Shown here: positions 46,701 to 59,388 of the stretch, one piece after another
How positions within the stretch are numbered: position 1 is the first letter of the stretch
How the letters are laid out: every line of letters starts with the position of its first letter
Assembly: GCA_942159475.1 (NCBI GenBank)
Contig: OW804095.1
Span: forward strand, 65,562,773-65,626,772
DNA: 64,000 nucleotides
Source of the DNA: Sthenelais limicola
Taxonomy: Eukaryota; Annelida; Polychaeta; Phyllodocida; Sigalionidae
Reading direction: 5' to 3'
The notes under the pieces: generated by a model
The model's input: the letters and a program-made list of their open reading frames with translations, nothing else
Databases searched by the model: none
What the model was told of the DNA's origin: nothing
Translations under genes and position numbers: made by a program

Positions 46701-49700
46701 TCAAATGACACACCGCCTACAGGCAATCCGATGTTGACTTTGGTTTTACGATTTGCAAATGTAGACGATCACCTATTCGTGACGGAAAATGGTGGACTAC
46801 TGTATACGTATTTAAAATTGATCATGTTATGAGCACTATTTCCCATCATATCATTACATGATCGTGGAAATCGTTATTTCTCCTGATCAAATACTTTACG
46901 GATCTAGACTCAAAATGGTATGGATCTGTAGAACTTGCCAACATAACTGCCTTTTAGTGATGTTTCAATGGGTTTATTTGTCTGATAGTAAGTTAGATGT
47001 GTGCTTTAATTTTAATTACAGTGGTGCTTATCAAAAACCGCAGATTGGGAAGCCCTGCACAAGCCCTAATATGTCGCGGAGACGAATACGGCTGGACATG
47101 CACAACATGTCCTCGAGCTCCCAATACACTCCCCCACCCCACACATATACACACGTCGCAGAGGAGGAGTCCTATGTGCACGACCAGCAGAACAATGAAG
47201 ATTATCCTACAGTTCCCAACCAAGTCAACGCTCATCCAGGTAATGTAGCTATAGGCTTCTTAGGCGGGATTTATTTTGTTTAATCTCATAAAAAAAAAAT
47301 ATGAAAGAAATTGTCAGTTAGTCAACAAGAGGTGGAATAAAAGTATGTAATTGATTTGAATATGATTAACATTTACTAGGGCCGGATGGAAGATCTAATT
47401 TTAGCGCGACTAATCTTAGAATTACATATCCTTTTCTTGTATCTGACAAACTTGAATACAAATTCTATAATATAATAATAATACTACGTACCGAATTCCA
47501 AATCTTATCTATATATTTTAATCTTTGAACTCCGAATTCCAAATCTTATCTATATTTTAATCTTTGAACTACCCTTAATTTCTGAAAATAGCATCTTTTC
47601 GTCGTAGTCTTTCTCCCAGCAATAGTAAGTCTTTAAATTTAGTTGAAAATAGGAAAGTTTGATATCATTTATTGCGATTTTGTGTTGTCGATAATTCGAT
47701 TTTGATGAATCAATTCCCACTGTTATGCGTTTGAAGCTTAAGCTAAGGCTTTTCACATTAGACTTTTGTCTACTAATTATCTATTAACTGGATCTAGTAG
47801 AACAACCCTGGTCTCTAAGACTAGTTTTCTTCTATCGTGTTCAGTAGATAGTCATCTACTTAGTAAAGTGTATTTCATTATGTTCGTTACCTGCCTTAAA
47901 CTAACTGACCCATCGTTACTTTCATCACACATATTTACCTCACCTTTGTTATTCCCATATATATGTGTGTAATGATTTCTTAACATAAATAAATCCAGTT
48001 TTACCCGCGGGCTATTATCCCTGTCCCTGTAGCCCTGTCAACTGTCAATCTTACTAGTTTCCTATATCTATATTCTATATTCTTTCCCTCACCCGTCTAG
48101 TTGTTGCAACTGCACTCCCGCATGTTTGTGCCATTACCGTGTTCTTTTCTGATATCTCGGCAGACTTTTCAGACCAGGACTTTGACGAACCAACAACCAG
48201 AATGCTTGGCGTTCACGGTCTGAGAATGCCAGCGAGTGAAACGCGGTCTGGACGCAAGTATGGCCAGAAATGGGACCCTGCAACGGCAGAATTACGTGGA
48301 CGAAGGCGATCGCGCCGAGGGTCGAAACTACGCGAAACTGATACTGATACAGCTTCCGAGTACAGTGAAATCAGTCACACTAAAGAATATATGAATTACA
48401 AAATGCTTGAAAAGCAGTCGGAGTACTCGGGGTCCGACAACATGATGAAAGAGCGAGAATTAAATCACCTACATGGTATGTGTCCTACAACCTATTTTCA
48501 GGCTTACCTCCTCCCCCACCCACCCCATCCATTTCTTATTTCTATACTGTACTATAGTATTGTTGTATTGTACAAGCTTTATTTCCGACATTCGTCACAA
48601 GTACATTTTCATTTAATCGGGAAACGGTTCAAAGAAACAATATTGAGTATCACCCCTTCTGTGTAAACACAGGTCTTCCAGACAAACCTATATTATTTTA
48701 AGCTGTCATCTTAGTTTAGATTTATATAATATTATAGTTGTACTATAGTGTATGTTTTCCAGTGTTTCCTATTGAATTAAAGGGAAGCCCCTCGTAATTA
48801 TAAGCGTTTAACCTTCTGTCCCATCACCCTCCATTAAATTTCAAGTTAGATTTCGATTACATATGTTCGGCCTCCGCAACCCATTCTTTATACACTATAA
48901 TCTCGTTACAGGTTTAGATTCATCGGATGCGGATGCGTCTGACAATGAGGCAGTTATACTCCCACCGCCCACACCCGCCCCTCCTATTTACATCGAGGAA
49001 AAGACAACTGTTGTGTACACAATCCTTACAACAATCACTACAATAATGTCCACTATTGGCAGCAAACTCATGAGTAAGTTTTTACAAGTTATTTTGATCA
49101 TCCCCGGTGCTTAAATAAAAAAAATTGTTGCATCTACGTACAGGTGTATTCGCTAATGATGTGGTAATTTTATTCTTATTTGTTTCATTGTGGAAAATAT
49201 TAATTCGAATACACGCTAATATCATCTGCTAGTAGGAATATTTGTATATTTTGGTTTACAGTATTTGGGCGAGACAGGAGTTCAAACCGGTATTCTACAC
49301 ACTCACGAAGTTCTTATGCAGATACTGGTAGGGTTTGATGTGATCTAGAATGCCCTGATTTCTGGCGATATTTCCCCATGGTTTAAAGTGTCTATATTAT
49401 AAGTTTCTACAATATTCCTATTTTCCTTAGATATGTGTTAACGAATGAAAATTGAAATCGGTATTTATTGTATTAATTTGATATAGTTATACTTAAATAC
49501 TAATGATTGCCTTCTTAAATTTAGAGTCGAAAAGCATGGTGCAGAAGCTGTCCAGTGCCGTTATTTATCCCTTCCATTTGATGTACTCACTTCTCATTGG
49601 TAGGATTAAGACTTACATTGTTGTTTTGTTACCCTACATATAAGTCCCTTACTATACATTTATATTGTATTTCTCCATTTGATAGCTAAGTCAATGTACA

Positions 49701-52700
49701 TTGTGAGGCCAATCACTGTGGCAGATTTCCCATCAAATTTATATATCATTTGTCTTGTTTTTACATAAAAAAAGAAGGTATGCCCACATTGTTGCTACTA
49801 GTTAAATGCTAATTTTCAGCTGTAATATCGTACATCTGGAGAGGAGTTGTGTTCAGTGGTGAGACACTAAAGTGGTTGGTGTATGGGGCATGGGTAGGAG
49901 AAAGAAGAGGAGTAGAGGAAAGTCTAACAGCCGATGACCACTCTGCCTCTGGCGTTGATAAGTACGGCACCACTACAACCACCACCACCACAGTTACCAC
50001 CACCGAATACTTCTCAGATGATGAGGAAGAGAAAGGTTATGATGCAGTGGATGTAGGAAAGAGACCTAGACTCTTTGGACGGCGGACTAAGAAAGGCAAA
50101 CCAAAAGGGGTGGTCGAGGTGGAAGAAAATGATGATTCATGGTTTTACACCTTTATCAAAACAGTCGTTACGACAGTTGTAACTGTTACTAGCACGGTCC
50201 TTTGGTCCCCTGTGACCGCTACCCAAGGTATCCATGATGTCATTTATATTTAAGCATTTATTTGTTAGTCATAATTGCTATGTAACTTTAAGTACCTAAG
50301 TATAAGATAACTTTTTTATTTTGATTAAGTATTTCATTCTTACATTATTATGGATATTATTTGCAATGCTTTTATCTTTTTTTCAACAATCGTTTCATAC
50401 AATGTTTCTCTTATCAGCGATTGGGCGAGGTGCCAAGAATACGATTACATGGATTATCCCAGGAAATTCAAGCGGTAGGATTCCATTGATATTTATTCTT
50501 CATTGTCTGTAGTTTAGTCGAACTATCAAAGCTGGTAGAGGGTCTTTCGTCTCACTCTTCGATGAAATGTAGCAAAGTGCTCACTTTTAGGGTCTTTTAT
50601 TTATGATTTATTAATGGAACGCATTTATCTGCATTGATTTTCATTCCATGTCCTTTGGTTTCTTTAAAGTATTCAATTTGTTTTGCTTATTTTTCTTTTA
50701 AAATTAAAAAAAAAATACAGTAGAGAAAAATACTACAAACACTGAAAGTACAGAAACATCCACGCTCTCGGGGGAATCCCATGTGCGACGACGGAGTTCT
50801 AGACTCTCCCACCGTGATGTGTATGAGGAAGATGTATCGCTCAATCGGCGAAGTGAAAACGCCTGGTGGTTAACCCGCTGGTGCTCCCTATTCACATCAA
50901 GTATGCGCAACGGTCTTGACGATCTTGCCTTTGGTGTGAACGCAATTGTCCTGTTCCCTGTAGGACTGTGTTATGGTATATATCATTGCACATAATGTTT
51001 CTGTCGATTTTGCCATTCCTACCTGTCACCTTAAAAATAAGTCCCGATTTCTGGATGTGTGAATTTGTATTGCTTTGGAAATTGTCTGTTGATCGTTACT
51101 TGGTGATTTCATCTTTGTGATGGGTTGATTTCCTAGGGCTGGCCCGAGCTGTGTCTCGCGCTGTTCTTTGGGTTGGTGGCGCAGGCTACCGTGTCTGGCG
51201 CACGGTGTATGCTAGGCGGGGTGAGGCTGATGAGGATGCAGATGTGGACACTGCTGTTGGTAGGGACATGTCATACATCCCCAATTGTATAATAATTTTC
51301 TGCATAAGTCTTGTCTGCAATTTGAAAACATTTGTTTCCTTAAGTCACTTTCACCTTCATGTGTATCATTTGTTTCCATTCCCAGCGTCACACACAAGAA
51401 AAAGTACAACAGTGACCTATTCACGGTATAGTCATTCAACAATGACAAGCTCAAATACGGTTTCCTGGTACACACGTGTTTCCAGATCTCTCCTGGCTGT
51501 CCTGCTATGGCCCTGGTCATTATGCCTAGGTACCTTCCTTTGAATACCTACACCAAATTATGTACCAAGAAAGATTTAACCAAGTGGTTTTAATTCATTG
51601 GCCCACGGGGTTTTAATTTTAAGTACGCATGGGGTTACCGAATTTGAAACAAGGCTTTCCAACATCAATGTATTTGTTAAATTGGGTATATTTGATTCAT
51701 TATCGCATCCCACCAGTCTCGTTGATCCCACACATCCAGTCATTAACCCGGATATCTCAATTGCAGCCGTATTGCGTTGGTTGTGGTGGGGTGTCTGTGC
51801 CCCATTCCGCTGGGTACGAGGAGCAAGTGCTGGTATGTTGATTAATTTCACCCCCATATCCGCATGTGGTCAGCTCATAGTCAGAGCCATAAATGATGGG
51901 TATGGGAAAGCTACCCAAGGTTGATTGCTTTTTTCCTGCTTGGTCTTAACTGAACTATGCAAGGTCTGACTTAACCCTTACTCTTGTTAACTGTATTTTA
52001 ATGTCTGTGTAGAATAATTCCTCGCCGAGAAGACACGGGAATGAGTTGCTGCATATTTCTATCACTAAGCTTCATAGTGTTAAGTTGATTTAGTTCTGAG
52101 ACCTATCCCTGTTTAATTTCACTAACATACTTCTTAATCTCAGGATACCCCTGAACATCCAAGCACTTCTAATGGACAATTAGATGGAACCTGGTTTCAG
52201 CATACTAACTGTTATTATCAAAGCTTGATATTCATGTTTTGCCATCCCTTCATATGGCGATCGTGAGAAGCATAAACAAATGTGTCCTTTAGAACCTCCG
52301 TGAAATGAGTGGTGCTAAATTCATGTTAACTTAAGAATGCAAACCTGCTGCTCCAAAAAAATATATAACACGTGTTGTTTATGCTTCCCATTGAAGAATG
52401 AGGCTTCACGATTTCTTTCCAAGGTCTTCCAGATGCTGGGAATCCCAAGACACTATGAACATAGGATGAACTAATTGATGAAGTAGTGGCTTCCTCTAAC
52501 GCATGTCCTCTCACTCTATATTTCATCATGCATGCTCCCTGTAGAAAGGAACTGTGACACGATGAACAGTGATATTAACACCTGCGGCTTTACATTTTAC
52601 TTTCCTTTGATTTGCAGGTTCTTTGCCCTCCCCAGTCTTATGGTTGTTAGACGGTTGTCATCGAAAGGTGGCCAACTCTGTCGTCAAAGACGTCTGGTTA

Positions 52701-55700
52701 CTTTCCAGGTAAGCACATTTGAAACTAAATTAATGTTGAACGTCTTATTTATACGTCAATTGAAAAAAAAATTACCTTTGAATTACTCGAGGGCCATTGT
52801 CCATACGTCAGGTTTCTTCGCTTCCATTCTACTAAATAAATACTGTATTCTCCTTTCCAGGACAAGTGTACTTTATCGCAGATATGGTTGTTGCTGTTTG
52901 ATACCTTTACTATTACTCCTTCCACTTCTGCTCACTGGTAAGTTCAGTTCATTGACATCCACTCATAAAATATGGAGCTGGTGATGAATTATAAAAATGG
53001 AACAACCTTAGATTAAAATCAAATCCCTGAAAGTTGATTGAAACGAGTTGCTCGCTTCACCGTGCTACCACTAAAGAGTGAGTCAAAGAACTCTCATACG
53101 TGACGTCATAGTATTATGACGCAACTGAACACTCGTTACCGGTGATCCGATTGGATCTCACCTGGTAACGTTGTCAAGGCTAAATGTCTGCATGGTGACA
53201 TTATCAGTGTTTTGTCAACAAAACATTGTTGATTTGTGTTTTAGGTTATATTCTGACTATATCATTTGTAATAAAATTAAGTCTAGATATAAAGGAAGCC
53301 TTATGGTCGATTCCCTTTGTCATTAGGAAAGGACTGAATTTGTGTAATAACTTAAGGGCCATAGAGAGAATTTTTAGATTTTGAACATTTAAATCTTTGT
53401 TAGATCCCTGAATCCCTGGAAGTTGTTGTCATTTCTTTACACGAGTCAAGAATAACTCATAATTACGGTAGATCTGAAAAGATAGAGGAGTCCTACTGGA
53501 CATTTCGTATTTGGAATCCGGCAATTTTATCTAGGTTTATTTTCTATTTTTCTAGGTACATACTATGTCTACGACCGTAGCATGTTTGTATTCCCTCTGG
53601 CAGCTGTTAATGAGACATCCACGACAAAAACAGCCACTGCAGTATGTATGATCTATTCTTAAATGATAATGTTTTCAGCCACTTCAGTTCAAAATGTATT
53701 TAAGTGACTAATTGTTATCTGCATTAATCTAACAAATGAATCGTTTATCTTATCACATCAGTATCGACGCTTCTCATGAAATTAACCCTTTTAAACCATA
53801 TGTTCAACTCGGATAATATGAATCATAGGATATGTGTGTAATCGTGAAACATGTCATCGGAGTTAGTAACTAACGAGAAATGCAATATAAATTTAATTTT
53901 CTAGGCTGGGGCAATATACAGAGATAGTGGTGCAATATACACAGATAGCGACCTTGATGCACGGATACGTATAATCGTTGCTGAGGTTCTACGCAATCAA
54001 AAGGCAGCCGAGCCCCTCACGGCCCCTCCCCCCATCGTGGCCGCTGGTGTTGGTACATCAAGTGACTCTAAGAGCGAGGCCATCATCGTTGAACAGTACA
54101 AGCAGGAATTCCAAACGCTTATTGCCAACATAATCAATGAGAAATTCAGTCCAGTTGAACTCAATATGAAGACACATGGGTCTGATGTTGCTAATCAGGT
54201 GGGGCTCTCCCATTGCAATATTGTTTTTTCTTTTCTTTTCTTGTAAGCTCATTCCCATTTAATTTTTGACTTCTCGCTCTTTCGTTTACCCAATTTTGAT
54301 TTGGAACTGAATTGAATGACCTAGGTTATTCGTGTTCTTCATTAACCTTCCCCTTATTTATCTGCAGATGGCCGCTGTTTCTCAACAGGGTAACGAACTG
54401 TCTGCCCTACAAGCAGAACTCCTTGCCCTCACCGCTAAAATCAATGAGCTCACCCTGCAAATAAGTGAAGCTAGCGCCAAGATGGATTCGTGAGTTAAAG
54501 TTCTTTCTCCTTTCTCCTTCTCTCAAGTATTGCTGCTAATGATCTGTTTTGATGAATACCTCATGTATCTGAACATTTTGTCTTTCTTTCAAAATTTCTT
54601 AAGCGTGATTTATTTGTGTAATAATATTTGTTTGCTCTATATAGCTTTTCATATTTATTTTGTGACGATGTATTTGACAGACGGAAATGTACAAATGTCT
54701 GGATCGACATTAGAAATAGCTTCTACTTGCTAGTGATAGAAATAATAATGAGACATGACCATTGACATGTAATATCTAATGCGTTGTGATCCACGTAAGA
54801 CAGAAAAACAAAACGATTAACAACAGATTGACGGTAATTCACATAGGTTAATCAGAGGTACGGTATGTTAGTAAATTGCCAGACGAGGTCACTTTACCTG
54901 TGGGGATTAAGCATAGACACTTCTGCATCAATACAGAGATTGCTTCAGGCATACCATTGCTAGAAGTAAACCCAGCTGCTCCATGTTTACCTCCTTATGT
55001 TTCTGTTTTAGACAAGATGAAGAGATAAGAAAAGAAGGTGCAGCGGCAAAGATTGCATTGGAGAAGAAACTTGAGGCGTTCCAACTGGCGCTGAGGGACT
55101 GTTGTAAGACAGATTCAGCTCTAGCGCTGCTCATCCGTAAAGGTGTAGAGGACCACCTGGCGCTGGTAAGTTGTTATTGCTACTGAGTTGCGTGCCCATC
55201 GTCTTCAGTAGTTACTTAAGAAATGTTTCTTAAAAGCTTGGTATCTTTTCTGTTTTCTACCACGAGGAACAATCATATTGTGTAACTATAACGTCATTTG
55301 GGCTTTCATTTTTAGGGCGGGAGAGCTTATAGAAATATATAATCTTAATTGATATTCAAGTAAGCTCTCCTGAATGAAATATATTCGAAGAAAGCATTTT
55401 TTTGGTTCTGACATGTTAACAAAGAATTAGACCCACTAGACGGCAGACCCTCTTCTAGTCTATCTGCATTACCACAAAATATTTGACTTTATTGTCATTA
55501 CGTTTTGATATCGTCATGGCATTAAGCAACCATCCCCCACTCACTCTACGTTTTAATATGCAGCAAGTATGTTTATATTGGTATTTTACCCTTATTTAGA
55601 CAATATAAGAGGATGATTCCCCAGTCTTGTAGAAGTTTCCTAATGTACGTCTCGTCTCGACATACGGATACATACATTCATTCACATACATTCATTCACA

Positions 55701-57678
55701 TACATTCGCATGAGTGGTTCTAATAATTCAATTAGAATGAAGGGAGCACTCTGCTCTGTATGAGAGGTAATAACTATCGTGGAAGTATGAACTGGTGCAC
55801 TAACTATAAGGATCCCTATTTTCAGATGTTACGTGGAGGAGATGGAGGCATCCCACTTGGAGCCTCAGATGAGAAGCAGTCATTCCTCACCTGGCTCCAG
55901 ACTCGCTTTGTCAACAGAGAAGACATGGATTCCCGCCTGACATCACTCCTCGCCAAAATAGAGAATGACATTAAGACGACGTCCAACGAGGCATTGGATG
56001 CTAAGACTATAGCCGAAGCAGCAGCGGCGGCGGCAGCTGCTAAAGCTGCATCCGATTCTTCTACAACACGGAGAGTGGTTGTTGGAGGAGCTGTTGGTGG
56101 AGTCGATGAAGAGGTAAGTCTCCATCATGCATTGAGATAGTAACCGTGAGTGGTGCGTTGTACTTTAAAACAGGGCGGAAATCTCAATATTTGAAAATGT
56201 AACTTTGCATGATTGAAACCATAGCGGTGGATGACCTATCTCCTCGCTTAAAACCTATCAAGAGTTCAAGTGGGTAAAAAAAAGAATATCTTAAAAATGC
56301 TTTTTAAATGCTTAAAATTTCTTTTGTCTTGAAAATGAGCAATGTTTGGGGGCGAAGATTTTCCTGTAGTCAATATTTATTTCTTGCGAAATCTCAACAA
56401 TCATTCATATTTCTGCAACTGGAGGACAACTTATTCATGTAATATCGGTATTCAAGCCTGCAAGTAATTACTGTACTTCGTTTATTTCACAGCATGTCAA
56501 AGAGCTGATCCATGATGCTCTCTCACTCTATGGAGCGGACAAAACAGGCAAAGTGGATTATGCCCTGGAATCTGCTGGTCAGTATTAGCTGAAATATTTG
56601 TTATCTAACATTACACATCACATTACAATCGAATAAAACCTGTCTAATACCCTTTTAAGAATACCTGTACCTGTTATTGATAAATAAGCAAAGAAATACA
56701 AATTATCACCATGGATTATTTTTTTTTAAAATTTTACTAGGTGGAAGTGTTGTCAACACGCGGTGTTCAGAAACCTACTACCGCCGCACCGCCCAGCTTA
56801 GCCTGTTTGGTGTTCCTCTCTGGTATACCAGTAACTCAGCACGTACTGTCATACAGCCTGATATGCAACCTGGCCAGTGCTGGGCATTCAGAGGTAGCAA
56901 AGGTTTTCTTGTGATTCAGCTTGCCAGCTCCATCTATCCTACTTCATTCACGCTGGAACACATACCTAAGGCCCTATCTCCATCTGGCATGATCGACTCA
57001 GCTCCTAAGGACTTCTCTGTTTGGGTAAGTTAGCCTCCCCGCCCATTTAGCTATTGCCTGGTACTTGGATGCGAATTTAGGAAAACTTCTTTTCCCTGAG
57101 CTAGCGATTGATTCCTGTACATGGAGTTCTGGTTATTCAAATATCTCTTTGACACTTATATAACGTGACCGCTTCATTATTTATGTTTGGTTTATAGGGT
57201 TTGGAGTATGATCAAGATCGGGAAGGTCGGTTATTGGGTAACTTTACATACTTAGACAATGGAGAGCCTCTTCAGACATTTATACCTGAGGTAAGTAGTT
57301 TTATATCGGCCTGTGAACTTGTTTCCTGTCACGCTAGATACATTTCTTATCAGCTACTTCGCCGATGTTGTTTCTTCATTTGTTTGAGATGTGTATTCAG
57401 CATGCGACGTTGTGTATTGTACATTCTTCTCAGAGTAAGACGTTTTCATTAAGCATTTATAAGTAGTACAAAAAAAACATTTGGACATTCAATGTATTAA
57501 CTTTCCGAAGAAAGATTTTACTCTTGTGATCTGTAAGGCTCAATGCTTTATCTTTTGATTCTAGGTGCTGCCTGTAAAGCAATACCACATAGTGGAGTTG
57601 AAAATCCATAGCAACCATGGGAACAAAGACTACACATGTTTGTACCGGTTCCGAATCCATGGAAATCTCCATCCTTAG
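31710..57678 (+). CDS. SUN1/2: SUN-domain protein of the inner nuclear membrane, 24 coding exons, 1229 aa
   Basis: Exons: 31710-31786, 38219-38290, 46238-46270, 47022-47239, 48164-48475, 48912-49073, 49525-49599, 49820-50227, 50418-50474, 50721-50975, 51137-51259, 51386-51529, 51767-51832, 52618-52708, 52861-52937, 53556-53641, 53905-54198, 54368-54489, 55012-55165, 55826-56113, 56493-56577, 56741-57024, 57198-57290, 57565-57678. Every junction is GT-AG and phase-consistent; the sum is 3690 bases. SUN proteins trimerise in the perinuclear space and bind KASH peptides, forming the LINC bridge from chromatin to cytoskeleton. Residues 50-84 match the SUN1 N-terminus (TGYTYGASGAY, SPNMSRRRIRL). 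Hydrophobic exons fill 238-697, the membrane span is about 708-724, the coiled coil about 750-1040 and the SUN domain about 1050-1229. It is longer than vertebrate SUN1/2 because of the hydrophobic region. The small second and third exons are the least certain. Confidence 0.93.
39906..39995 (+). repeat. exact 45-bp tandem duplication
   Basis: TATTTAGATTACTTTTAATT and the next 25 bases occur twice head-to-tail without a mismatch (39906-39950 and 39951-39995). It is a young duplication in a SUN intron. Confidence 0.9.
43448..43455 (+). promoter_or_regulatory. TACGTCAC CRE-like site
   Basis: A near-consensus cAMP-response element in a GC-rich patch about 120 bases before the proposed alternative SUN exon. 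With that exon it could form an internal promoter. Confidence 0.25.
43572..43693 (+). other. possible alternative first exon of SUN
   Basis: A GC-rich segment ends in a donor (TGTG|GTAGGT). One frame reads SSEDDFGYTHLYRWLPDDVT, which recalls the SSEDDYVGY stretch of vertebrate SUN2, but it has a TAG at its 5' side and no ATG. The exit phase (1) does not fit exon 3, which needs phase 2. A noncoding first exon, with translation then starting at Met78 in exon 4, would fit best. Confidence 0.25.
45530..45586. repeat. 57-bp perfect hairpin insertion with 10-bp flanking repeats
   Basis: Arms of 21 bases (TAGTCTGTAGGCCAGCCCCA plus C; complement at 45566-45586) pair without mismatch around a 15-base loop. 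GTTTTGACCT stands exactly on both sides, at 45520-45529 and 45587-45596, like a target-site duplication. Confidence 0.85.
47491..47570 (+). repeat. tandem duplication of about 40 bp in SUN intron 4
   Basis: CCGAATTCCAAATCTTATCT through CTTTGAACT occurs at 47491-47531 and 47532-47570, differing by one TA unit. Confidence 0.85.
48912..52708 (+). other. SUN hydrophobic exon array
   Basis: Nine consecutive exons (6 to 14) begin and, except the last, end in phase 1. Most carry one aromatic or aliphatic segment of 15-30 residues: TVVYTILTTITTIMSTIG, VIYPFHLMYSLLIG, WFYTFIKTVVTTVVTV, WWLTRWCSLFTSS, LARAVSRAVLWVGGAGY, SWYTRVSRSLLAVLLWPW, VLRWLWWGVCAPFRWVRG, VLWLLDGCHRKVA. Vertebrate SUN1 has a few such non-spanning hydrophobic segments before its membrane span. 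AVSRA-LLW in SUN2 resembles the exon 11 segment. The uniform phase fits growth by exon duplication. Confidence 0.75.
52861..52937 (+). other. SUN transmembrane exon
   Basis: Encodes CLIPLLLLLPLLLTG after a basic YRRYG, giving a short strongly hydrophobic span at about residues 708-724. The following exon gives a lumenal sequence with an NETS glycosylation sequon, consistent with N-terminus in the nucleoplasm and C-terminus in the perinuclear space. Confidence 0.85.
53101..53170. promoter_or_regulatory. consensus CRE and imperfect hairpin in SUN intron 15
   Basis: TGACGTCA, the full cAMP-response palindrome, stands at 53101-53108, and CGTTACC/GGTAACG arms at 53134-53140 and 53164-53170 form a hairpin with GGTGA/TCACC. 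A regulatory role is inference. Confidence 0.3.
53905..56113 (+). other. SUN lumenal coiled-coil exons
   Basis: Exons 17-20 encode long helical stretches with heptad-like leucines (LSALQAELLALTAKINELTL, ALEKKLEAFQLALRD) and an alanine-rich helix (AKTIAEAAAAAAAAKAA). These correspond to the trimerising lumenal coiled coil that precedes the SUN domain. Confidence 0.8.
56493..57678 (+). other. SUN domain exons
   Basis: Exons 21-24 encode DKTGKVDYALESAGGSVVNT (KASH-lid region), RCSETY, LFGVPLWY, VIQPD, PGQCWAFRG, TLEHIPKALSP, SAPKDF, LLGNFTY and YTCLYRFRIHG. The Cys in PGQCWAF (about residue 1113) is the position that forms the disulfide to KASH peptides in vertebrate SUN2. The end matches the family end. 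Confidence 0.95.
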
Positions 57679-59388
57679 ATATAAGCATACAGAGATAGCA
57701 TTCTCTAACTTAGTGGCAGCAATGTGGTGGCTGGACGGTTTAAGCATTCCAAGTGAAAACTCTAGAATTGTCATAGCAGCATCAGATGTAACCGTATCCC
57801 TGCAATTGAAGGCAAATACATCCATGGGCTGAGACGGATTGGTAGACATCTCCCTACGAAGGATGTTTCAGGATGGACTCTTATTAAGATGGATCTCGTG
57901 TGACTTAGATGTGGTAGGGGTCCAGTTTGCCACTGTACAAACCACCCGGCAGCTGATGGTGCAAACGGAGATCTGATTACTGTATCATCACAATTACACA
58001 TACACTCACCTTTCCTCATGCCAAATATCATTTCTCATCTTCATCCCTCATCACCCCCTAATTACCCATAACTTGACAAACGCCCAAATCTCGGTTACAC
58101 AGTGTCAAGCAGTCAAAGATAAAGGCTGTTTTCTGAAACAGCTTGCTTCAATTTATCTTATTCTGAAATGTACTACTCATTGCTATCTATGACTGAGTTC
58201 CAAAAGATGTGGATTTTAATGGCTTTTTTGCACCAGTATATATATTCCTAAGCCATACTCTTGATCTTTTTATTTGCCGAGATGTAAAAATGTATTGACA
58301 TTCATATAATTATATTACGATGATTAATGAGTGCTCGTGTTCATAAAGAGCTTGGAAATATATCATTTTGTCGAAGGGTTTGAAAATAATTTATGAAATT
58401 ATTTCATTCAATTAACAGCAGTGTATCATATGAGAGGAAATTATGTATTGAAGTGCTATCTAGTGTCTGATTATGTTTCGTGTTTTAATGCATTTATTAT
58501 TTATGAATTCCTATAACTATTGAATCCTATTTATCAGGAAATCTAATACCTTTAAAATGAATTACCAATAAATTCTACATGTCCTCTCTCCACTTGACTA
58601 GCTTATGAAAATATATTTATTACCGGATTTTACACATTTGTGTATCTTGCGCAAATCTGTCTGTTAATTGTTAAGATGTAGTAGACTTGTCCTGCCTTTT
58701 AATATTCAGACCGGTGCAAGCCAGTCAATCAATTTATACCTCTTATAGGGGAAAGGGTTTAATGTAAAATAACAAGTGTGTCCGATGTTTTGGGGGAATT
58801 CAAATTATTTTTCACTGGTCTCTTTATAAGTCCCACGTGGGCGCCTGTTAAAAATGGGCTACTGAGTCAAATTTTGGTGCGAGTTTTTGTGACCTGGTTA
58901 AATTTCTAATAATGATGGTTGATAAAATATCAATCAGCCTTATGAAACCACTATGCAAAAAATAACACGCGAAATAGGCTTCAAAGCCTCAATGTTAGCA
59001 ACAACAAAAATGTCTCAGCAAAAGCATATATATTTCCATTTATTGTCAATAATTATGGGCAAAAAATAGAACATGATTCCATAGAGTTGTTACAAGCTTA
59101 GCTTGACGCATTACTGTTCGAGTCAATTTCATTTCAACCGCATAGCTGTAATATAAATACTGATTATATATAGTTAAAGTATCTGCATTGTACATAATAC
59201 CTGTGCATATTGTCTGCTAATTTAAAAAGCGAAAGCCTGTGTATAAATATACTATCATGCCTTTAAGCAAATGCCTTCTCATTTGTGGTACTCTAGCGAG
59301 CTTCCATAGTTGATTATTTTGTCTATAAGAATAAATAATTTTTGTACAAAAACCACTGATTGCTTCCTTGCTTACAAACAATCATCTT
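57679..59388. terminator. convergent 3' UTRs of SUN (+) and DMC1 (-)
   Basis: No coding sequence is supported between the two stop codons. SUN has AATAAA at 58567-58572. On the minus strand AATAAA (TTTATT on +, about 59049-59054) can serve DMC1. The transcripts may nearly meet or overlap. Confidence 0.4.

Noticed and set aside
46997..47248. Second open frame across SUN exon 4
   Set aside because: The SUN frame joins both neighbouring exons in phase and matches the SUN1 N-terminus; the other frame is a composition effect.
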